A stretch of DNA of 64,000 bases from Blastocatellia bacterium UBA7656 (GCA_002483445.1 DLHY01000033.1:20693-84692); one strand, 5' to 3'; counted from the stretch's first letter, positions 33,229 through 42,456 are shown. Translations and numbers: made by a program. Notes: generated by a model from the letters alone, not told the origin.

Positions 33229-34983
33229 TTGATCGTACATAAAAACGCGCGGGCGAACAGACTGTTTATGTTGATCTCTTATGCACTGACGATCATACTC
33301 GAAATCGCGGCACTGCTGCTGATGCTCTTGCTGGCCTGGGCCGCGTGGCGTCATCGCAATCCGCCTTTGGATGAAAACACCGAAAAAGAATCCGGTCCTT
33401 CTGCAACAAACCGATGGCTGCGCGGACTGAGGGCCGCCTTCGTACTCGCTATAGTGGCCGTCATCGGATTTCATTTTCACTGGGCTTTTCTCGCCGACTC
33501 GAATGAAACTTTCATACAGGCTAAAAGGTTCGACGCGCGAAATCGCCGCTTTTCAGACAGCGCGCTCCTGGGCTGGGTTCTCGATCGCACGGGCAGGCTT
33601 GAAAACTCGCTCATCCGTTATCGCGCTGATCGCGGCTCGCTCACGCGCGAATACCCGCTCGGAGAATCAGCCGCTCACCTGACCGGCTACTTCGATTTCA
33701 CATTCGGCGCGGGCGGCATGGAGTACGCATTTCGCGACCGCCTTACGGAATCCGCAAGCACATACAATCGATTGCTCTCCCCGTCTCCTGTCGGCAAAGA
33801 CATAACGGTGTCAATCGACGCGGGCTTTCAAAGCGAGGTCTACGGCCTGCTACGCAGCGCGGGCAAGCCATCAGCCGCCGTCGTGCTGCTGCTGCCAAAA
33901 AACGAAGTGCTGGCGATGGTTTCGACGCCGAGCTTCGACCCGCGTCAGGTCAAAGATCAAGCCGTGTGGACTCGTCTGACCGATCAGGCGAAAGAGGCGC
34001 AACCTCTCAGTCCGCTCGTCAATCGCGCGCTCGGCACTCTTGTTACTGGCGGTCCCGCGTTTTATTACCGACCCGGCTCGACGTTCAAAACATTCATCGC
34101 CGCCGTAGCCGTTGATTCAGGCATCACCGAAGAGAAGTTCACATGCAAGGCCGAAGGCTTCGTTCCTCCCGGCGCATCGCGACCGATTCGCGATTTCGGC
34201 GGCGAGGTGCATGGCGCTATCGGGCTTGAAGACGCTTTCCGACATTCGTGCAATCAGTATTTTTCTCAACTCGGAATCCGGCTCGGTCGCGAGAGGCTTT
34301 CCGCTTATGCCAGGAGGCTCGGCTTTGCCGTGACCTCGGACGACTCATCGCGCTCATCCTCTTTGTGGAATATTGGCGAAGGCTATAACCGCAATGACTT
34401 CAATTTCATCTTCGCGCCGCCGCTCGCTCGAATGGAGCTTTCATCGAAAGCGACGGGCCATGACATCGCGCTGCAATCGATAGGCGAAGGCTTCGATGAT
34501 ATGACCGTAATGGATATGGCCTTGCTTGTCTCAGCCGTTGCAAATGAGGACGGCGCTCTGTCCGCGCCTACTTTCGAAATCAACTCGGAGCGAAAAATCA
34601 TCAGCCAGTTCGTCACGCCTCAATCAGCCGAAAGAGTGCGCGAACTGATGCGCGGGGTCGTCGAACGCGGAACAGCGAGGGGCGGTTTCGCTCGCCTTCA
34701 GGGTCGCATCACCGCAGGAGGCAAGACCGGCACGGCTGATCGCATAGTCCCGGTTTATGACAAACAGGGCAAGCGCGTAATAGACCGCGTAGACTCGAAG
34801 GGCGTGACTAATTATAAAACCGCCGAGTCTACCGATAGCTGGTTCATAGGATTCGCGCCTGCCGATAACCCCCGGATCGTTTATGCGGTCGTTGTTGAAG
34901 ACGGCGGCGAAGGAGCGCGGACTGCTGTGCCGATGGCAGTGAAGATTATTGAAAGAGCCGCTGCGCTCGGATATCTCAAATGA
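33229..34983 (+). CDS. Penicillin-binding protein transpeptidase (class B-like)
   Basis: This 584-residue protein has the three transpeptidase motifs: S-T-F-K (in P-G-S-T-F-K-T-F), S-C-N (in H-S-C-N-Q-Y-F) and K-T-G-T (in G-G-K-T-G-T-A-D). Two membrane helices at the N-terminus (about 12-35 and 70-88) are unusual, since class B PBPs normally have one. It crosslinks peptidoglycan in the periplasm. Start TTG at 33229 or ATG at 33268; neither has a strong ribosome-binding site. The stop overlaps the SEDS gene start by 4 bp, typical of a PBP-SEDS pair. Confidence 0.9.
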   Translation: MIVHKNARANRLFMLISYALTIILEIAALLLMLLLAWAAWRHRNPPLDENTEKESGPSATNRWLRGLRAAFVLAIVAVIGFHFHWAFLADSNETFIQAKRFDARNRRFSDSALLGWVLDRTGRLENSLIRYRADRGSLTREYPLGESAAHLTGYFDFTFGAGGMEYAFRDRLTESASTYNRLLSPSPVGKDITVSIDAGFQSEVYGLLRSAGKPSAAVVLLLPKNEVLAMVSTPSFDPRQVKDQAVWTRLTDQAKEAQPLSPLVNRALGTLVTGGPAFYYRPGSTFKTFIAAVAVDSGITEEKFTCKAEGFVPPGASRPIRDFGGEVHGAIGLEDAFRHSCNQYFSQLGIRLGRERLSAYARRLGFAVTSDDSSRSSSLWNIGEGYNRNDFNFIFAPPLARMELSSKATGHDIALQSIGEGFDDMTVMDMALLVSAVANEDGALSAPTFEINSERKIISQFVTPQSAERVRELMRGVVERGTARGGFARLQGRITAGGKTGTADRIVPVYDKQGKRVIDRVDSKGVTNYKTAESTDSWFIGFAPADNPRIVYAVVVEDGGEGARTAVPMAVKIIERAAALGYLK

Positions 34984-36623
34984 CTATGGAATCGAAGAAG
35001 AGCCGTTTCAATCGCACAAGCCCTTCGCTGCATTTCCTGGCGTTGATGATTGTTTTTGCTCTGGCGCTCGCAGGCTATTTTGCGGTGATGTGGTCGGGCG
35101 ATCTGAAAGGCTATAGCCCAAGCCGCGTGGTCGCTTTTCGCGATCTTTTGTTTTTCATACCCGTCGTCGGCGTTTTCTTCTGGCTGATGCGCCGTCAGAA
35201 ATTTCGCGGCGAGATTCTGCCTTTCACCGTCGCGGTGTTTCTCTTCGCCATCGGGTTGATGGTTCAGTACCGCCTGTTTTCAGACCCCGAATACGGCGCG
35301 CGTGGGGCCGACCGCGCGCGCTCGCGCGAGGCCAAAACTCAAACCATAAGATTACGCAACGTCGAGACCGGCTACGATGATCAGAAAAAAGCATTTCTCT
35401 TTGGCGACGCCGCTCGCGTGCCTGAACCCGACGCTGCGACAGCGAGACAGTATGGCGTATTCGATCTCGTCAAATCGCCCAAAACATACGTTCCGCTGCT
35501 CGCGCTTGCGGCTCTCGCGGCGGGATTCATGCTCTTCAGGAGCGACCGTTGGTTGTTATGGTTTCAGCGCCACTCGCTCATCATGGGGCTGGCAACGCTC
35601 ATACCATTCGCAATCATAGTGCTGGCGTTCAGCGAGGAAGGGAAGTTTCTCGGACAGACCACGCCGTGGGAAGTCGTGAAGATTCTTTTTCTGTTGAGTT
35701 TCGCAGGAATGCTGGCGGATTCGTATCAGCATCTCCGCCGGACTCGTTGGGGATTGCCGCCCGCGCGCCGATTGATACCGTTTCTGGCAATCGCGGCTAT
35801 GCCCGTCGTGCCTTTCTTCGCGCTTTCCGACTTCGGCCAGATGCTCGTCTTTTTCGGCGTGTACGTGATGCTCTACATCGTCGCGGTGAGAAAGAAAGCG
35901 CAACTCGTTTATGCCATCGCCATCGTCGCTATTTTATTCGGCGTGTTCTTCGTCGCGTCGAAAGCGACGACAGGTTTCGGTTTGCCTTCGCGAGTTCATT
36001 TCAGGTTCTATCAGTGGTTGAACACATGGGAACCGCCCGCGCCCGATACCTCATGGTGGAAACGCGATTATGAAAGGTATACGAAAGCGACAGGCAGCAC
36101 TCCCGACCCGACGGATCAGAGCAAAATAAATCAATTCAATCGCGAGGCGTGGGCCGACAAAGTGCTTCAACAATCGCAGGCGCTCTTCGGCATAAGCGAG
36201 GGGGGAGCCGTCGGCGAAGGGTTGGGACTCGGCTTTCCTGAAACCGTGCCGATATCGGATTCGGACTTCATTTATGCCGCAGTCGGCGAAGAGATGGGAC
36301 TCGCGGGGGCGCTTTCGATCCTCATAGCCACTGCGGTATTCGTCTTCGCAGGCACGGCTGTGAGTCTGGGCGCGAAGGATATGTTCACGAAGCTGCTTGC
36401 CGCAGGGCTAACGGCCTTCGTGGGCCTTCAAGCGATGGTAAACATCGGCGGCGTGTTGCGACTGCTTCCGATGACAGGAATCACCCTGCCGTTCGTCAGT
36501 CACGGCGGATGGTCGCTTATAACATCATTTGCGATGCTCGGAATCCTGCTTGCTTTTTCACATCGCAATCGCGTGGCCAATGAAGTTTCGAAGCAGGAGA
36601 CAGCCCTCGCGGCGGCGCGATGA
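34980..36623 (+). CDS. SEDS-family peptidoglycan glycosyltransferase (FtsW/RodA/SpoVE)
   Basis: This 547-residue polytopic membrane protein has the SEDS C-terminal signature L-P-F-V-S-H-G-G-W-S-L and F-G-I-S-E-G-G-A-V-G-E-G-L-G in the large loop. SEDS proteins polymerise lipid II into glycan and work with a class B PBP, here encoded by the gene it overlaps (ATGA). At 547 residues it is longer than usual (about 370-430), with extra hydrophilic insertions around 100-150 and 350-400. FtsW and RodA cannot be told apart here. The FHA protein upstream suggests phosphorylation-linked control. Confidence 0.9.
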   Translation: MTMESKKSRFNRTSPSLHFLALMIVFALALAGYFAVMWSGDLKGYSPSRVVAFRDLLFFIPVVGVFFWLMRRQKFRGEILPFTVAVFLFAIGLMVQYRLFSDPEYGARGADRARSREAKTQTIRLRNVETGYDDQKKAFLFGDAARVPEPDAATARQYGVFDLVKSPKTYVPLLALAALAAGFMLFRSDRWLLWFQRHSLIMGLATLIPFAIIVLAFSEEGKFLGQTTPWEVVKILFLLSFAGMLADSYQHLRRTRWGLPPARRLIPFLAIAAMPVVPFFALSDFGQMLVFFGVYVMLYIVAVRKKAQLVYAIAIVAILFGVFFVASKATTGFGLPSRVHFRFYQWLNTWEPPAPDTSWWKRDYERYTKATGSTPDPTDQSKINQFNREAWADKVLQQSQALFGISEGGAVGEGLGLGFPETVPISDSDFIYAAVGEEMGLAGALSILIATAVFVFAGTAVSLGAKDMFTKLLAAGLTAFVGLQAMVNIGGVLRLLPMTGITLPFVSHGGWSLITSFAMLGILLAFSHRNRVANEVSKQETALAAAR

Positions 36624-36790
36624 TGTGTGCAAGTTTTACTACTGCTGTGAATTTTTTTCTCAGTCACAGGTATTTCAAAATGACTGATGCGCTTGACCGA
36701 AAGAGGGGCGACTTATAAGTATCAACAGTTACAGGAAAAAATTATAGGTCAAAATAACGGCACGGTTGTTGCACAATGAACGATCAATCA

Positions 36791-36877
36791 TGAGCATCTC
36801 TTACCCATATTGATGCTCACTAGGTACAACCTGAGGGGCCAAGAGGCATCGGAGCTTTTTTTCCGATGCCTTTTTTA
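36791..36877 (+). ncRNA. Candidate small structured RNA ending in a terminator
   Basis: A hairpin TGAGCATC (36791-36798) / GATGCTCA (36812-36819) is followed by a 24-base single-stranded stretch. A perfect 10-bp terminator stem AGGCATCGGA/TCCGATGCCT (36844-36871) with a T-run ends it. It lies about 170 bases after the SEDS gene with an AT-rich, promoter-like region (TTGACC ... TATAAG near 36700) between. It may be an independent small RNA or a structured 3' UTR. Confidence 0.4.
36844..36877 (+). terminator. Rho-independent terminator
   Basis: A perfect 10-bp stem (AGGCATCGGA/TCCGATGCCT), an 8-base loop and a TTTTTT tail. It ends the FHA-PBP-SEDS operon or the small RNA proposed here. Confidence 0.85.
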
Positions 36878-36926
36878 CTGACCGGAAGGCGACCACCCGT
36901 CGTCGGATATACCTTGACTCCCTTGA

Positions 36927-38612
36927 TTACCTCCGCTCGGATTTGACCTCTGATTTATTCGTCAAATCCGATTCTCTGAATCTCAAACTTGTGCCTTCTC
37001 CATAGTCTTCAAGTTTGTTCTCATCAGTCTCTTTCTGAAAAGTGAAATCGAATCGAATAGCGGCATTGTTTTTCAAAATCTCTCGCGATAAGGCGAAGAA
37101 AACAGATGTCTTTGGCAATAAAATCGCGCTTGAGCCAAAATCAAAACCGTAAGGAATTTGCTTGCCGTTCCTATCTTCCAATCCATGCCAGATGTTGATT
37201 TCTCTATTGTCACATAGGCCAAAGATTTTCTTGCCGTTTGATAATTCGTAAAAACATTTCGGGTTTGGAAGGTACATACTTTGAGTTGGAATCTCGATGG
37301 GAAGCGGGGAATCGTTGTGCAAACGCAGCCAGATTGCGTTGGCGTCTCCGGCAGATTTTTTCACTTTGCTTTTCTTAGGCTCGTCTGACTCGACCATTCT
37401 TAATTCACCCGGATCGGTCATGTCTCCGTAATGCTCGAAAGTGATGTATACCTGTTTTTTGAACTTCTCCGTATCGATTGCGGCCTGCTTGTCTCGCCGC
37501 GCCTGCGCCTCATTCAATATAGCTTGTCTTCGCTCCTTTTCTTTATTCAGGCGAATTTCCAACTCGCTCGGTTGATAAGGTGGGATGTGTTGATCGCTCA
37601 AACGACCGCCGATGAAACGAGATTTCCCTGTTTTGGTTTCTGTGATTTTTATTGACGCATCGCCCCAGCTTCCGCCTTCAGCAAACAAACTTCCATCCGA
37701 GCTCAAGTCAATCGTCGAGCCTGTGCGCGAAAACTCATCGATCCTGATTTTTTCGCCCGTTGCCAGATCGTAGAAGGTAAAGCCACCGTAACCGCTGACG
37801 ATCAACTTTCTGCCGTCCGCGCTGAGTTTTGAATAAACTCGATACGCTTCGGCTTCAAGTTTTTTCTTGACTGTGTTTGTTTGCGTATCTGTGAGGGTAA
37901 GTTCTTTTTCGCCTGTGCGCATAGCAGAGGTTTTCAAATCGGGAGTGAAAGAAGTTTCCCATTCATAAGTGCGCCGTGTTCGACAAGGCCGAGTAGATGC
38001 AGGATCGTTTTGTCTTCCAGTTTCCAGATTCCATTCTGAAACGCTCCCATCCAGATTTCCAGTTCTCAGTATCTTTCCGTTTTCATCGAACTTCATTGCA
38101 ATGACTGTGCAGGGTTTCCCTTCGAGTTTTTTGATAACCTGGCCCTCTTCAACGCGCAGGATTTTGATTTCATCCTCGCTGTCTTCTGGTGAAGCTGCCG
38201 ACGCTATAGTTTTTCCATCAGGGCTGAATTCTACCGCTGTAACGCTATCCTTATGCGCGTCGGCTCGCCAGATCAGCTTCCCTGTTTTCGCATCCCAAAG
38301 CTGGATTGTTCCGTTTCCACTACCTGAAGCGATTAGATTCTGGTCTGGACTAAACGCAAAACTTGTCAGAGTATAATACTCGTTGGCTTTTTGAATAGAC
38401 TCTGTTTTAGTTCTCCACAGCAGACGACTGCTTGTGACATCCCAAAGACAAAGCCAGCCATCGCCTGCCGAATAAGAAATCAATTTAGTAGCATCAGGGT
38501 TGAATTTGACTTTCAAAATATCATGGGTGTGGCCTGCTTGAAATACAGAAACCTGCCCCAGGACAAATTGAGTAAATAATAAAAGCAGGAAAGCCAATAA
38601 AAGTGATTTCAT
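36927..38612 (-). CDS. Secreted WD40-repeat protein
   Basis: This 561-residue protein has a signal peptide (S-L-L-L-A-F-L-L-L-L-F) and an N-terminal WD40 propeller (about 25-330). The repeats are clear: F-N-P-D-A-T-K-L-I-S...C-L-W-D, F-S-P-D-Q-N-L-I-A-S-G-S-G-N-G-T-I-Q-L-W-D and F-S-P-D-G-K-T-I-A-S-A-A-S. A charged coiled linker (about 350-385, E-R-R-Q-A-I-L-N-E-A-Q-A-R-R-D-K) leads to a C-terminal domain of unknown type (385-550). The ATG has GAGGATGGA upstream. The protein is probably periplasmic and mediates protein binding. Confidence 0.85.
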   Translation of the reverse strand: MKSLLLAFLLLLFTQFVLGQVSVFQAGHTHDILKVKFNPDATKLISYSAGDGWLCLWDVTSSRLLWRTKTESIQKANEYYTLTSFAFSPDQNLIASGSGNGTIQLWDAKTGKLIWRADAHKDSVTAVEFSPDGKTIASAASPEDSEDEIKILRVEEGQVIKKLEGKPCTVIAMKFDENGKILRTGNLDGSVSEWNLETGRQNDPASTRPCRTRRTYEWETSFTPDLKTSAMRTGEKELTLTDTQTNTVKKKLEAEAYRVYSKLSADGRKLIVSGYGGFTFYDLATGEKIRIDEFSRTGSTIDLSSDGSLFAEGGSWGDASIKITETKTGKSRFIGGRLSDQHIPPYQPSELEIRLNKEKERRQAILNEAQARRDKQAAIDTEKFKKQVYITFEHYGDMTDPGELRMVESDEPKKSKVKKSAGDANAIWLRLHNDSPLPIEIPTQSMYLPNPKCFYELSNGKKIFGLCDNREINIWHGLEDRNGKQIPYGFDFGSSAILLPKTSVFFALSREILKNNAAIRFDFTFQKETDENKLEDYGEGTSLRFRESDLTNKSEVKSERR

Positions 38613-38672
38613 TCCATCCTCATAAAATTGGCGAAGTCTCTGAGTGATAAACCGCCTGCTTATTTGTCGCGT

Positions 38673-39578
38673 TCAACGAAACGTGCCGGGATGACTCCCT
38701 TTAGTTCGAAGCGTGATCTTCTGATCGTGTGAGATGAGGAGGAACCTGCGCAGGTTGATGGTGTTTATTCCTGAAGGCGTGTAGACCAGTCTATACCAGT
38801 TCTTTCTGAGGTCTTCCGAAATGGCTTTGGCGGCTTCTTCGATTTTTGTCGCGCTGAAGATCGCGCCGCCCGTTCCTGTGGTGAGTTTTTCGAGCGCGGC
38901 GGGCGGTTTTGGCTTGTCGCGCAGGAGCGCGCCCCGCGTGCGGTCGGGCGTCTGGATGGCGAACAGCACTATGTTTTCTTCCTGCAATGTCGCCAGCGCA
39001 TCGTCAAACTTGGTTTTGCTCTCGCTGTCATAGCCGTCGCTTATGAGTATGATCGCGCGCTTTTCCATACCGGTCTTCGCCTGATGCGAGAGGGCGTCGC
39101 TGACGGCTATGAGCGCGTCATAGAGATTCGGAAATCCCTTGCGAGCAAGTTTCGTCGGCGATGCCTGAAGCTTCTTCAGGTCTGGCGTCATGTCTTCGAT
39201 TATTTCGGCTGATTCGTTGAAGCCGACTATCATCATTTCATCATCTTCGTAAAGCTCGTTGATTATGGCTACGACCACTTTGCTCAGGGCGGCGGTGTCG
39301 ATTTTGAGATTCTGGCTGCTGTCGATCATCAATACTATGCGCGAGCCTGAATCCATGCGCGAGAAGGAATCCACCTCCTGATGCACGCCTGAATCATAGA
39401 GATCGAAAAAATCCTTCGTTATCGTCACGCCTTCGGGCGCGTGAACGATGACGTTGAGGGTCATCAATCGCCGCCCGCTGCCTCCGCCCTTGCCGGACTG
39501 CCCCGTGGCAGAAAACGACATGAGCGCAAACGCCAGACCGAGTATCAAAACTTTCAGCATCATCCTGGAAGACCGCAT
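38673..39578 (-). CDS. Secreted VWFA-related domain protein
   Basis: This 301-residue protein has a signal peptide (L-I-L-G-L-A-F-A-L-M-S-F) and a VWA fold (about 75-270). The metal site is imperfect: M-I-D-S-S-Q-N replaces D-x-S-x-S. I-L-I-S-D-G-Y-D-S follows further on. It starts with V-I-V-H-A-P-E-G-V-T-I-T-K-D-F-F-D-L-Y-D, the pre-VWA strand region of the acidobacterial VWFA-related family. GGGAG precedes the ATG. It is smaller than its paralogue at 29943-32120 and lacks the disordered region. Confidence 0.85.
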   Translation of the reverse strand: MRSSRMMLKVLILGLAFALMSFSATGQSGKGGGSGRRLMTLNVIVHAPEGVTITKDFFDLYDSGVHQEVDSFSRMDSGSRIVLMIDSSQNLKIDTAALSKVVVAIINELYEDDEMMIVGFNESAEIIEDMTPDLKKLQASPTKLARKGFPNLYDALIAVSDALSHQAKTGMEKRAIILISDGYDSESKTKFDDALATLQEENIVLFAIQTPDRTRGALLRDKPKPPAALEKLTTGTGGAIFSATKIEEAAKAISEDLRKNWYRLVYTPSGINTINLRRFLLISHDQKITLRTKGSHPGTFR

Positions 39579-39695
39579 AAGAATAACTCCCGCGGGTTTA
39601 TGTGTTGCACGGAATTAAAATTATTCCAGAAGCCGGACGCGATGAAAAGGCGACCTTGAACCTTAGGGCCTCGCCCAGTAATATCCGAACGAATC

Positions 39696-39805
39696 TTTTC
39701 TGCGGAGTCTTTGACGTACAACAGGCTGCCAGCCTGTTGATACCCTGAAGGCATGAAAATTTGAGAAGCAGCAGGCTGGCAGCCTACTGTACATTTTTTG
39801 CGGAG
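39696..39805. repeat. Family A element with flanking direct repeats containing the SD
   Basis: The core is GTACAACAGG...CTGTACA (39716-39793) with palindromes CAGGCTGCCAGCCTG and CAGGCTGGCAGCCTA-type. It is flanked by TTTTCTGCGGAG (39696-39707) and TTTTTTGCGGAG (39794-39805), 11 of 12 identical. The right copy's GGAG is the ribosome-binding site of the phosphotransferase gene, 8 bases before its TTG. Confidence 0.85.
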
Positions 39806-39813
39806 AGAAATCA

Positions 39814-40911
39814 TTGACTGTTGAGAGCTATCAACTTGACACCGCGCCCATCAGAGAAGGCGAGGAACTCAACTTTGACGCGCTTGAAAAATACCTGCGC
39901 CTCGAACTCAACGAGATTTTGCCTGACATAAACCTCGATTCCTTCGAGATGGAGTTCCGCCAGTTTCCCGGCGGTCACTCGAATCTGACTTATCTCGTCC
40001 ATCTCGGCTCAAATGAATTCGTGCTGCGCCGTCCGCCCTTCGGCCCCGTAGCTCCGACCGCGCATGATATGCCGCGCGAATACAAACTGCTCGCCGCCAT
40101 CAATCCGGTTTTTAATCTCGCGCCGCGACCCTTTCTGCTTTGCGAAGACACCTCGATCATCGGCGTTCCATTTTACCTGATGGAGCGAAGGCGCGGATTC
40201 GTCATACGTCGGGAAATGCCCGTTGAGATCGAAGACAGTTTGGATTTGCGCCGCAGAATCAGCGAGTCGCTCGTTGATACTCTCGCCGCGCTTCACGGTG
40301 TAGATATTTATTCGACTGATTTGGCTAACATCGGAAAACCTGTCGGATTCGTCACCCGCCAGGTGAAAGGGTGGGCTGATCGCTGGCAGAGATCGAAGAC
40401 TTCTGAAATCCCTGAAATCGATGAAATCATCAGATGGCTTGGCGAAAGAATCCCGCCTGAGCCTGACGCCTCAAACCCGGCCACTTTGGTTCACAACGAT
40501 TTCAAACTCGATAACGTCATGCTCGACTCTTCAGACCCTCAGCGCATAGTCGCCGTGCTTGACTGGGAGATGTGTACGGTCGGCGATCCGCTCGTCGATC
40601 TTGGCATACTGCTTTGCTACTGGCCTGAAAAAAATGACCCCGAAGCGCGGCGCGATTCCATCAGTTCAGTGACAACCGAGCCGGGGTGGATGACTCGCGC
40701 AGAGATTATCCATCGTTATGGTGAGAAGACCGGGCGCGACGTGTCGAGCATAAAATTTTATGAAGTGTTCGCTATCTTCAAAATCGCAGTGGTCATCCAG
40801 CAGATTTATTTTCGCTACGTCCGAGGCCAGACTCACGACGAGAGATTCGCGGGATTCGGCGCGCGTGTCGAAGGACTTGCGCGAGCGGCGATGGAGATGG
40901 TTGAACGATAG
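39814..40911 (+). CDS. APH/phosphotransferase-family protein (ACAD10/11 kinase-like)
   Basis: This 365-residue protein has an aminoglycoside-phosphotransferase-like kinase fold. Features are G-G-H-S-N-L-T-Y, V-L-R-R-P-P lysine-loop equivalents, the catalytic H-N-D-F-K-L-D-N and the metal-binding V-L-D-W-E-M. The L-R-R-P-P-F-G and D-M-P-R-E-Y stretches match the subgroup related to the kinase domain of ACAD10/11, which acts on hydroxyacyl-CoA-type lipids. Start TTG at 39814 with GGAG eight bases upstream. It is cytoplasmic. Confidence 0.85.
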   Translation: MTVESYQLDTAPIREGEELNFDALEKYLRLELNEILPDINLDSFEMEFRQFPGGHSNLTYLVHLGSNEFVLRRPPFGPVAPTAHDMPREYKLLAAINPVFNLAPRPFLLCEDTSIIGVPFYLMERRRGFVIRREMPVEIEDSLDLRRRISESLVDTLAALHGVDIYSTDLANIGKPVGFVTRQVKGWADRWQRSKTSEIPEIDEIIRWLGERIPPEPDASNPATLVHNDFKLDNVMLDSSDPQRIVAVLDWEMCTVGDPLVDLGILLCYWPEKNDPEARRDSISSVTTEPGWMTRAEIIHRYGEKTGRDVSSIKFYEVFAIFKIAVVIQQIYFRYVRGQTHDERFAGFGARVEGLARAAMEMVER

Positions 40912-41000
40912 GAGTCAGAAGTCAGAAGTCAGAAGTCAGAAGTCAGAAGTCAGAAGTCAGAATAAAATAACCGACCCCTGACCCCTGACCCCTGATCACC
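40912..41000. repeat. Tandem GTCAGAAGTCAGAA and CCCCTGACC repeats
   Basis: Six or so copies of AGAAGTC units (40912-40962) are followed by ACCCCTGACCCCTGACC units. The two halves are partly complementary (GTCAG against CTGAC), so a fold-back is possible. They lie between the phosphotransferase and phosphatase genes. Confidence 0.85.
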
Positions 41001-41025
41001 GACCCCTGCTTTGAAAGGTGAAGAA

Positions 41026-41727
41026 TTGAGTTTGATATATCTCGTCCGTCACGGTCAGGCCGGAGCGCGCGACAACTACGATGTGCTGTCCGATTTGGGC
41101 CGAGAGCAGGCGCGTATGTTGGGTGAATACCTCGTCGCGCAAAACATACGACCTGATCTCGTTTTTTCAGGCAGCTTCAATCGCCAGCAACTCACCGCCG
41201 AAATCGCCTGCCAAGCTTATTCGCATTCTCCTGAAATAATCGTAGACCCGCGCTGGGATGAATTCCGTCTGGCCGCGCTTTATCGCGCGTTCGCTGATCG
41301 CCTGGCTTCAGAGAGCGAAGAGTTCGCCCGCGACTTCGAAGAGATGCAGAGAGCTATCATCGCTGATCCTCACACCACGCGCGGGGCTACGGGTCGATGC
41401 GACAGGGCGATGGTGACTGCGTGGATGGCGAATCGATTTCCTTATGACGGCGAGCAGTGGCACCAGTTTCAAGGGCGTATTCATTCTCTCGTTCCCGAAC
41501 TATCGAATCATGGCGGAGATCAAACGATAGTCGTTTTCACTTCAGCCACGCCGATTTCTATTTTGACGGGCGCGGCTTTGGGACTCAGAGATGAGCAGTT
41601 GTTGAGACTGATGGGCGTCATCTATAACAGCAGCATAACTGTGACGCGAGCTTGGGAAGGGGGTTTGAGGCTTTTCACTTACAACTCGACGCCTCACCTG
41701 CCGGAGTCGCTCAAGACATTGAGATGA
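41026..41727 (+). CDS. Histidine-phosphatase (phosphoglycerate-mutase-like) fold protein
   Basis: About 233 residues from the TTG at 41026, which has AAAGGTG upstream; a TTG at 41011 is the alternative. It opens with the catalytic Y-L-V-R-H-G-Q-A and R-E-Q-A-R-M-L-G, and has F-S-G-S-F-N-R-Q-Q-L-T-A-E later. The second catalytic histidine, normally in V-V-x-H-G, appears replaced: the strand reads I-V-V-F-T-S-A-T-P. Activity may therefore be altered or lost. Its stop overlaps the DPPY methylase gene by 4 bp. Confidence 0.75.
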   Translation: MSLIYLVRHGQAGARDNYDVLSDLGREQARMLGEYLVAQNIRPDLVFSGSFNRQQLTAEIACQAYSHSPEIIVDPRWDEFRLAALYRAFADRLASESEEFARDFEEMQRAIIADPHTTRGATGRCDRAMVTAWMANRFPYDGEQWHQFQGRIHSLVPELSNHGGDQTIVVFTSATPISILTGAALGLRDEQLLRLMGVIYNSSITVTRAWEGGLRLFTYNSTPHLPESLKTLR

Positions 41728-42425
41728 AAAACGTCGCTAAGAAACGAGTGCAGGGCGGCATCGCTACATCCGACGTTGTGATGTCCGCCTGCGTTGCCCG
41801 CAACGCAGAGGTATTCCCTTCGATACTTCAACTGCATGTCCCTCAAGGCGCGACGATAGCCGATGTCACTTACGGCAAGGGCGTTTTCTGGAAGAACGTG
41901 CCTGAGCATCTATACAAAATTCTGCCTTCTGATATTGCCACCGGCACAGACTGTCGCCGTCTTCCATACAGTGACGCATCGCTGGATTGCTTAGTGCTTG
42001 ACCCGCCGTACATGGAAGGGCTTTTCAGAAAAACTTCTGATCACATGGCGGGATCGGGTACTTATGCGGCTTTCCGCAATCATTACTCGGACGGGGAAGA
42101 GACGACCGATGGCCCAAAGTGGCACGCGGCAGTTGTGGATTTGTATTTCAAATCGGGAAGGGAAGCCAATCGCGTGTTGAAAGACAATGGCGTTCTGATC
42201 GTCAAATGCCAGGACGAAGTGAGCGCGAACCGTCAGAACCTAACCCACGTTGAAATAATCAACGAGTATGAAAAGATCGGGTTTTATACGAAAGATTTAT
42301 TCATCGTCGTCCGACCGAACAAGCCCGCCGTGAGCCGTTTGAAAAAACAGGTTCACGCCCGCAAGAATCACTCTTACTTTCTGGTCTTCGTGAAAATTCC
42401 CGCAGGCAAAAAAACGCCGCGATGA
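41724..42425 (+). CDS. Small DPPY DNA methyltransferase-like protein
   Basis: 233 residues from the ATG at 41724 (ATGA overlap with the phosphatase-fold gene). Motif I-like V-T-Y-G-K-G-V-F-W and catalytic L-D-P-P-Y-M-E-G place it among N4-cytosine/N6-adenine methyltransferases with motif I before IV. The D-N-G-V-L-I-V-K-C-Q-D-E strand and a C-terminal N-H-S-Y-F-L-V-F-V complete a Rossmann-like core. There is no obvious target-recognition domain or restriction partner, so it may be an orphan or modify RNA. The frame extends upstream to 41652 inside the previous gene. Confidence 0.75.
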   Translation: MKNVAKKRVQGGIATSDVVMSACVARNAEVFPSILQLHVPQGATIADVTYGKGVFWKNVPEHLYKILPSDIATGTDCRRLPYSDASLDCLVLDPPYMEGLFRKTSDHMAGSGTYAAFRNHYSDGEETTDGPKWHAAVVDLYFKSGREANRVLKDNGVLIVKCQDEVSANRQNLTHVEIINEYEKIGFYTKDLFIVVRPNKPAVSRLKKQVHARKNHSYFLVFVKIPAGKKTPR

Positions 42426-42456
42426 TATCATCTCGCCCATACAACCGTCACGCGGT

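Noticed and set aside
40912..41000. Tandem GAAGTCA units considered as a CRISPR array
   Set aside because: The units are about 10 bases with no unique spacers; it is a simple tandem repeat.
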